Assembly (NCBI RefSeq): GCF_008932115.1
Contig: NZ_CP044543.1
Span: 6,578,501-6,642,500, forward strand
Length of the DNA stretch: 64,000 nucleotides
Source of the DNA: Bradyrhizobium betae
Lineage (GTDB): Bacteria > Pseudomonadota > Alphaproteobacteria > Rhizobiales > Xanthobacteraceae
Direction: 5' to 3'
Below the pieces are notes generated by a model. The model was not told the DNA's origin. It did not search any database and saw nothing but the letters and a program-made list of their open reading frames with translations. The translations under genes and the position numbers were made by a program. Shown here piece after piece: positions 58,719 through 64,000 of this stretch; within the stretch, counting starts at the first letter, position 1; the number at the start of each line of letters is the position of its first letter.

Positions 58719-60323
58719 ATGTTGTATTTCACGCGGTGGAAGGCGCTGGGGATTATCCTGACGGCGCTGATCGTGTGCCTCTGCGCGGTCCCGAATTTCT
58801 TCCCGGAGTCGCAGGTCAAGACCTGGCCCGCCTGGGCGCAGCGTCGGCTCGTGCTCGGCCTCGACCTCCAGGGCGGCTCCTATCTGCTGCTCGAGGTCGA
58901 TTCCGCCTATGTGAAGAAGGAGCGGCTGGATCAGGTTCGCGACGACGTCCGCCGGACGCTGCGTGATGCCAAGATCGGCTTCACCGGCGGCGTCACCGTG
59001 CGCAACGACGCGGCCGAGGTTCGCATCACCAAGGAAACCGACGTGCAGCCGGCGTTCGCCAAGCTGCGCGAGCTGTCCCAGCCGCTGGGCGGCCTGATGG
59101 GATCCAGCGGTCAGCGCGACCTCGAGGTGACCGATGCCGGCGGCGGCGTGATCCGGCTGACCGTCCCGCAGGCCGCGATGCTCGACCGCATGCGCAAGAC
59201 CATCGAGCAATCGATCCAGATCGTGGAACGCCGCGTCAACGAGCTCGGCACCGTCGAGCCCGTGATCCAGCGCCAGGGCAACGACCGCATCCTCGTGCAG
59301 GTCCCGGGTCTTCAGGACCCGACGCGCCTCAAGAAGATACTCGGCGAGACCGCGAAGATGGAATTCCGCATGGTCGACACGACCGTGTCGCCGGACCAGG
59401 CCCAACAGGGCAGGTTGCCGCCGGAATCCGAGTTGCTGATGAGCGCGTCGCCGCCGCCTACGCCCTATGTGGTGAAGAAGCAGGTGCTGGTCGCCGGCGG
59501 CGATCTGATCGACGCCCAGGCGACCTTCGACCAGCGCACCAGCGAGCCGGTCGTCAGCTTCAAGTTCAATACGTCGGGCGCGCGCAAGTTCTCGCAGGCT
59601 ACACAAGAGAATGTCGGGCTGCCGTTCGCGATCGTGCTCGACAACAAGGTGATCTCTGCACCCAGGATCAACGAGCCGATCACGGGCGGGCAGGGACAGA
59701 TCTCGGGCAGCTTCACGGTCCAGTCCGCCAACGATCTGGCGATCCTGATGCGCGCCGGCGCGCTGCCGGCGCCGCTGACCGTGGTCGAAGAGCGCACCGT
59801 CGGTCCGGGCCTCGGCCAGGACTCGATCGAGAAGGGCGAGCTTGCGGCTTACGTCGGCTCGATCCTCGTCGTGATCTTCATGCTGTTGACCTACCGGCTG
59901 TTCGGCGTGTTCGCCAACATCGCGGTGGCCATCAACGTCGCCATGATCTTCGGCCTGCTGTCGCTGCTCAACGCCACGCTGACACTGCCCGGCATCGCCG
60001 GCATCGTGCTCACCGTCGGCATCGCGGTCGATTCCAACGTGCTGATCTACGAGCGTATCCGCGAGGAGCTGCGCGGTGGCCGCAACGCGATCTCGGCGAT
60101 CGACGCCGGCTTCAAGCGGGCGCTGGCGACCATCCTCGATTCCAACATCACGACTTTCATCGCCGCCGCCGTGCTGTTCTACATCGGCACCGGCCCGGTA
60201 CGCGGCTTCGCCGTGACGCTCGGCATCGGTATCATCACCACGGTGTTCACCGCCTTCACCCTGACCAGGCTGATCGTTGCCTGGTGGGTGCGGTGGAAGC
60301 GGCCCCAGAACGTGCCGATCTAG
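58719..60323 (+). CDS. secD: Protein translocase subunit SecD
   Basis: A 534-residue inner-membrane protein that uses proton motive force to complete Sec export. One N-terminal helix, the LGLDLQGGSYLLLEVD motif, a large periplasmic P1 domain (about 60-345) and five C-terminal helices with GIAVDSNVLIYERIREEL. Full length. Confidence 0.97.
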   Translation: MLYFTRWKALGIILTALIVCLCAVPNFFPESQVKTWPAWAQRRLVLGLDLQGGSYLLLEVDSAYVKKERLDQVRDDVRRTLRDAKIGFTGGVTVRNDAAEVRITKETDVQPAFAKLRELSQPLGGLMGSSGQRDLEVTDAGGGVIRLTVPQAAMLDRMRKTIEQSIQIVERRVNELGTVEPVIQRQGNDRILVQVPGLQDPTRLKKILGETAKMEFRMVDTTVSPDQAQQGRLPPESELLMSASPPPTPYVVKKQVLVAGGDLIDAQATFDQRTSEPVVSFKFNTSGARKFSQATQENVGLPFAIVLDNKVISAPRINEPITGGQGQISGSFTVQSANDLAILMRAGALPAPLTVVEERTVGPGLGQDSIEKGELAAYVGSILVVIFMLLTYRLFGVFANIAVAINVAMIFGLLSLLNATLTLPGIAGIVLTVGIAVDSNVLIYERIREELRGGRNAISAIDAGFKRALATILDSNITTFIAAAVLFYIGTGPVRGFAVTLGIGIITTVFTAFTLTRLIVAWWVRWKRPQNVPI

Positions 60324-60333
60324 GAGCCTGATC

Positions 60334-61353
60334 GTGACTCAGACCGTTCTCATCGGGCTCGGCGTCCTCATCGCCATTCTCACCGTGGTCGCAGCCCTCG
60401 GCCTGCTGCCGTCGCTGCGTATCGTCCCGGACGACACGCATTTCGACTTCACGCGCTTCCGCCGCATCAGCTTCCCGATCTCGGCGGCGCTGTCGATCGT
60501 CGCCATCACGCTGTTCTTCACCCACGGACTGAACCTCGGTATCGACTTCAAGGGCGGCACGCTGCTGGAGGTACGGGCCAAATCCGGCGCCGCCGACATC
60601 TCGGCGATGCGCACGACGCTGGAAGGCTTGCGTCTTGGCGAAATCCAGCTGCAGCAATTTGGCGGCCCCGAGAACGTCTTGATCCGCGTCGCCGAACAGC
60701 CCGGCGGCGACAAGGCGCAGCAAGATGCCGTGCAGAAGGTGCGCACCGCTCTTGGTGATTCCATTGAATACCGCCGGGTCGAGGTGCTTGGCCCGCGCGT
60801 CGCCGGCGAGCTGCTTGCCTACGGCATGCTCGGCCTGATGCTCGCGATCGTCTCGATCCTGATCTATCTCTGGTTCCGCTTCGAATGGCAGTTCGCGCTC
60901 GGCGCCATGATCGCGAACGTGCACGACATCGTGTTGACGATCGGCTTCATGTCGGTCAGCCAGGTCGATTTCGACCTGACCAGCATCGCCGCGCTTCTGA
61001 CGATTCTCGGCTATTCGCTCAACGACACCGTCGTCATCTACGACCGCATCCGTGAAATGCTGCGGCGGTACAAGAAGATGCCGATGCCGCAGCTGCTCAA
61101 CGAATCGATCAACTCGACGCTGTCGCGCTCGATCATCACCCACTTCACGGTGACGCTGGCGCTGCTCGCGCTGCTGCTGTTCGGTGGTCACGCTATCCAC
61201 AGCTTCACCGCGGTGATGATGTTCGGCGTGGTGCTGGTCGGTACCTACACCTCGATCTTCATCGCGGCTCCGATCCTGATCTATCTCGGCGTCGGCGAGC
61301 ATCGCGAGGATGCGCCCGATACGGCTACGCCGGCGAAGAAAAACAAGGCATGA
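60334..61353 (+). CDS. secF: Protein translocase subunit SecF
   Basis: A 339-residue partner of SecD with six helices; GIDFKGGTLLEV and LGYSLNDTVVIYDRIRE are conserved. The start is a GTG (60334) with TAGGAG upstream; the open frame further up overlaps secD and is not credible. Confidence 0.95.
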   Translation: MTQTVLIGLGVLIAILTVVAALGLLPSLRIVPDDTHFDFTRFRRISFPISAALSIVAITLFFTHGLNLGIDFKGGTLLEVRAKSGAADISAMRTTLEGLRLGEIQLQQFGGPENVLIRVAEQPGGDKAQQDAVQKVRTALGDSIEYRRVEVLGPRVAGELLAYGMLGLMLAIVSILIYLWFRFEWQFALGAMIANVHDIVLTIGFMSVSQVDFDLTSIAALLTILGYSLNDTVVIYDRIREMLRRYKKMPMPQLLNESINSTLSRSIITHFTVTLALLALLLFGGHAIHSFTAVMMFGVVLVGTYTSIFIAAPILIYLGVGEHREDAPDTATPAKKNKA

Positions 61354-61413
61354 TCCGAACCGCACGCCCTCGCATGAGTTTGCGAGGGCAGTAAGCTCAT
61401 TCGGACGAGGCTG

Positions 61414-61797
61414 ATGGCCGGCGATCCCAACGCACCACATTTCCCGCGCTCAGCGCCAATCGAGGCCTACGGCAAGGGCGGCTTTGCCTTTGCGGGCATG
61501 TCGCATCGCGGCTCGCTGCTGTGCCTGCCGGACGCGATCTGGGCCTGGGACGTGACCGACCCGGCGAAGATCGATCGCTATTCGCTGGATCGGGTGTTCA
61601 CGGCCGCAAACAGCATCGACACGCTTCTGATCGGCACTGGAACCGGCGTCTGGCTGCCGCCGCCTGAGCTGCGCCAGGCCTTGAAGGCGGTGAGGGTGGT
61701 ACTGGACACCATGCAGACCGGCCCCGCCGTGCGCACTTACAACATCATGATCGGCGAACGCCGGCGCGTCGCGGCCGCGCTGATCGCCGTGCCATGA
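61414..61797 (+). CDS. Mth938-like / NDUFAF3-family protein
   Basis: A 127-residue protein of the Mth938 (DUF498) fold, whose mitochondrial member NDUFAF3 is a complex I assembly factor. Seen here: IEAYGKGGFAFAGMSHRGSL, LDTLLIGTGTGVWLPP and VVLDTMQTGPAVRTYNIMIGE with the conserved Thr/Asn region. It lies 60 bp after secF and overlaps the next gene by 4 bp, an association noted in the literature for bacterial NDUFAF3 homologues. Confidence 0.88.
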   Translation: MAGDPNAPHFPRSAPIEAYGKGGFAFAGMSHRGSLLCLPDAIWAWDVTDPAKIDRYSLDRVFTAANSIDTLLIGTGTGVWLPPPELRQALKAVRVVLDTMQTGPAVRTYNIMIGERRRVAAALIAVP

Positions 61798-62657
61798 GCA
61801 GCGCTGCTGTTCCGGCCGATTCCGTCACCTTCTGCGCCGATCTCGTGCGCAGTCATGACTTTCCGCGCTATGCCGCGACCCTGTTCGCGCCGGCCACCGA
61901 GCGCCGCGCGCTGCTGGCGCTCTATGCCTTCAACGTCGAGATCGTCCGCGTCCGCGACCAGGTGAGTCAGCCACTGCCCGGGGAAATCCGCCTGCAATGG
62001 TGGACCGACATGCTGTCGGGCCAGGTCCATGGCAGCGCCGAGGGCAATCCGGTAGCGGCCGAGCTGCTGCGTGCGATCCGCGATTTCGACCTGCCGGTCG
62101 AGCCGCTGTCGCTGCTCGCCGACGAGCACCAGTTCGATCTCTACAACGATCCGATGCCGACGTTGACGGCGCTGGAAGGCTATCTGGCGGCGACCTGTTC
62201 GGCGCTGTTCGCGCTCGCGGCGAGGATCATGGCGCCGCCTTCGGAGGCAGCCGAGCATCTGGCAAGGCATGCCGGGCTGGCCCAGGGCATCGTGCAGATC
62301 GTCACGAGCCTGCCGCGCGATGCTGCGCACCGGCAGTTGTTCCTGCCGCAGCAGCTTCTGACGAGCCATGGCTGCAGCATGGAGGACGTGTTCGCCGGCA
62401 ATGAGAGCGCCAAGCTCGATGCCGTGCTGGACCAGCTCATCGGCGAGGCGCGGCAACATTTGACCACCGCCTTGTCGCTGTTGGCGGAGGTGCCGGTATC
62501 GGCGCGGCCTGCGTTTCTGCCGCTCGGGCAGGTTCGGGCCGACCTCAAGCGCCTGTCGCAGCCGGGACGTCATCCGTTTACACCGCAGCCGTCGTCGCGG
62601 CTGCGCACGCTCTGGACGTTGTGGCGGGCGTCACGATCGCGGGAATTTACCAAATAG
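61794..62657 (+). CDS. Phytoene/squalene-synthase-like protein, NDUFAF6 family
   Basis: A 287-residue all-helical isoprenoid-synthase fold. The Asp-rich pairs of true head-to-head synthases are absent (RVRDQVSQPLPGEIRLQWW replaces the first), as in the mitochondrial complex I assembly factor NDUFAF6. Together with the preceding NDUFAF3-like gene it suggests a two-gene complex I assembly module (inference). No carotenoid genes are nearby. Confidence 0.87.
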   Translation: MSSAAVPADSVTFCADLVRSHDFPRYAATLFAPATERRALLALYAFNVEIVRVRDQVSQPLPGEIRLQWWTDMLSGQVHGSAEGNPVAAELLRAIRDFDLPVEPLSLLADEHQFDLYNDPMPTLTALEGYLAATCSALFALAARIMAPPSEAAEHLARHAGLAQGIVQIVTSLPRDAAHRQLFLPQQLLTSHGCSMEDVFAGNESAKLDAVLDQLIGEARQHLTTALSLLAEVPVSARPAFLPLGQVRADLKRLSQPGRHPFTPQPSSRLRTLWTLWRASRSREFTK

Positions 62658-62702
62658 AGGTTGGCTTATCGCCTCGATTTGCCAAATGCTCTATGCTGTT
62701 CC

Positions 62703-63947
62703 ATGGCCGAGTTGTCCCAAAGCATGTCCTCCGATCCGAGCGATTTTCCGGTCGCACCTGATGACATTCGTGCCGCCGCCGAGACCATCCGGGGCGCTGT
62801 CGTCGAGACGCCTTGTAGCTACAGCCGGACGCTGAGCAATATCTGCGGCTGCGACATCTGGCTGAAATTCGAAAATCTCCAGTTCACGTCCTCGTTCAAG
62901 GAGCGCGGCGCGCTCAATCTCCTGACCGCACTGACGGCGGAGGAGCGTGCGCGCGGTGTCATCGCGATGTCGGCCGGCAACCATGCGCAGGGCGTCGCCT
63001 ATCACGCCAAGCGGCTCGGCATTCCCGCCACCATCGTGATGCCCGTGGGCACGCCGATGGTGAAGGTCGAGAACACCAGGCACCACGGCGCCGAGGTGGT
63101 GGTGACGGGCGCGACGCTGGAGGAGGCGGCCGCGTTCGCGCGCAGCCACGGCGAAGCCCGCGACATGATCTTCGTCCATCCTTACGACGATCCGCTTGTC
63201 ATCGCGGGGCAGGGGACGGTCGGGCTCGAGATGCTCAAGGCCGTACCGGAGCTCGACACGCTGGTCGTCCCGATCGGCGGCGGCGGCCTGATCAGCGGCA
63301 TCGCCATCGCCGCGAAATCGATCAAGCCCTCGCTGCGGATCCTGGGCGTCGAGGCCTGGCTCTATCCCTCGATGTACAATGCCATCCATGGTGGCACTCT
63401 GCCTGCGCGCGGCGATACACTCGCCGAAGGCATCGCGGTGAAATCGCCGGGCAAGATCACGACCGAAATCGTCCGGCGCCTTGTCGACGACATTGCGCTC
63501 GTGAACGAAGCCGAGCTCGAGCGCGCGGTTGCGACCCTGATCTCGATCGAGAAGACCGTCGTGGAGGGCGCCGGCGCCGCCGGCCTCGCCGCGCTGATGT
63601 CCGATCGCTCCCGGTTCGCCGGCCAGAAGGTTGGCCTGGTCCTGAGCGGAGGCAATATCGACACGAGGCTGATCGCATCGGTGCTCACGCGCGAACTGGC
63701 CCGCGAGGGACGGCTGACCCAGCTGTCGCTCGACATCCCCGATCGGCCGGGCCAATTGGCCGCGGTGGCCGCGCTATTGGCCGAGGCCGGCGCAAACATC
63801 ATCGAGGTCTCGCATCAGCGGACCTTCTCCGACCTTCCGGCCAAGGCGACTCTGCTGCAACTCGTCATCGAGACCCGCGACAGCGCGCATCTCGACGAGG
63901 TCATGACACGGCTCAGTGCATCCGGATTGAGCGCGCGCTGCACCTGA
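62703..63947 (+). CDS. ilvA: Threonine ammonia-lyase (threonine dehydratase), ACT-containing
   Basis: A 414-residue PLP fold-type II enzyme deaminating threonine to 2-oxobutyrate, the first step of isoleucine synthesis or catabolic breakdown. The lysine is in TSSFKERGALN, the glycine loop in GGGGLISG, and a C-terminal ACT domain (about 330-414, LDIPDRPGQLAAVAALLAEA) may bind an amino acid effector. The short single-ACT form resembles TdcB-like or short IlvA enzymes. Start is ATG 62703 or ATG 62724; neither has a clear ribosome site. Confidence 0.92.
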   Translation: MAELSQSMSSDPSDFPVAPDDIRAAAETIRGAVVETPCSYSRTLSNICGCDIWLKFENLQFTSSFKERGALNLLTALTAEERARGVIAMSAGNHAQGVAYHAKRLGIPATIVMPVGTPMVKVENTRHHGAEVVVTGATLEEAAAFARSHGEARDMIFVHPYDDPLVIAGQGTVGLEMLKAVPELDTLVVPIGGGGLISGIAIAAKSIKPSLRILGVEAWLYPSMYNAIHGGTLPARGDTLAEGIAVKSPGKITTEIVRRLVDDIALVNEAELERAVATLISIEKTVVEGAGAAGLAALMSDRSRFAGQKVGLVLSGGNIDTRLIASVLTRELAREGRLTQLSLDIPDRPGQLAAVAALLAEAGANIIEVSHQRTFSDLPAKATLLQLVIETRDSAHLDEVMTRLSASGLSARCT

Positions 63948-63965
63948 GTGGCGCGCGGCCATGCG

Positions 63966-64000
63966 CTACCGCGGCGCCAGGCCCGCCAGATGGCCGATCA
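63966..64000 (-). CDS. Possible 3' end of a gene continuing beyond the window
   Basis: On the minus strand an open frame enters from the right edge and ends IGHLAGLAPR-stop (TAG at 63966-63968), convergent with ilvA. Eleven codons are too few to identify or to be sure of. Confidence 0.25.
   Translation of the reverse strand, partial: IGHLAGLAPR

Overview
The window is high-GC DNA from a Bradyrhizobium-like member of the Nitrobacteraceae (Rhizobiales). I infer this from conserved gene order: eno-ftsB-pdhA-pdhB-pdhC-lpd, erpA/dgt-argS-SPOR-nagZ-scpA-scpB-tatABC-serS-surE-pcm-nlpD and yajC-secD-secF. Supporting marks are an E1-beta carrying its own lipoyl domain, a glutaminase with STAS and cyclic-nucleotide domains, an ExoR-type Sel1 protein, and several families of palindromic intergenic repeats. 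No tRNA, rRNA, CRISPR or prophage was seen.

Layout. 1-1317: 3' part of a multidomain glutaminase. 1334-8163: a tight five-gene minus-strand operon (substrate-binding protein, fused permease, ATPase, CaiB/BaiF CoA-transferase, CitE-like lyase) with a divergent GntR/FCD regulator, probably an uptake-and-catabolism unit for an organic acid. 8185-13089: queF, enolase, a zinc-type dehydrogenase-like protein, a Tat-exported metallo-beta-lactamase-fold protein and an FMN reductase. 13192-20006: ftsB and the pyruvate dehydrogenase genes, with a DUF5076-type protein and a fungal-FCY1-like cytosine deaminase between pdhB and pdhC. 20222-27310: threonine synthase, a Bug-type binding protein, a lytic transglycosylase and a HAMP-adenylate cyclase.

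27527-34042 is the most accessory part: small Cys-rich proteins, a cobalamin riboswitch driving a TonB receptor and a small membrane protein that may be an S-component-like B12 carrier, an IS110-family element, and a MerT-like/MerR metal-responsive pair. 34532-41416: ilvD, exoR-like, xth, a hybrid histidine kinase and a secreted unknown that lies between two copies of the erpA 3' end. 41685-58106: mostly housekeeping genes (erpA, dgt, argS, SPOR protein, nagZ, scpAB, tatABC, serS, surE, pcm, NlpD-like LytM factor, AAA+ ATPase). 58289-63947: yajC-secDF followed by homologues of the mitochondrial complex I assembly factors NDUFAF3 and NDUFAF6, then threonine ammonia-lyase.

The best candidates for something little described are the CoA-transferase/lyase/ABC operon, the B12-riboswitch membrane protein, the cytosine deaminase inside the pdh operon, the erpA-tail duplication flanking one gene, and a family of double-hairpin repeats, one of which supplies the stop codon of a MerR gene. 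All functions are read from sequence by eye; no database search was run.
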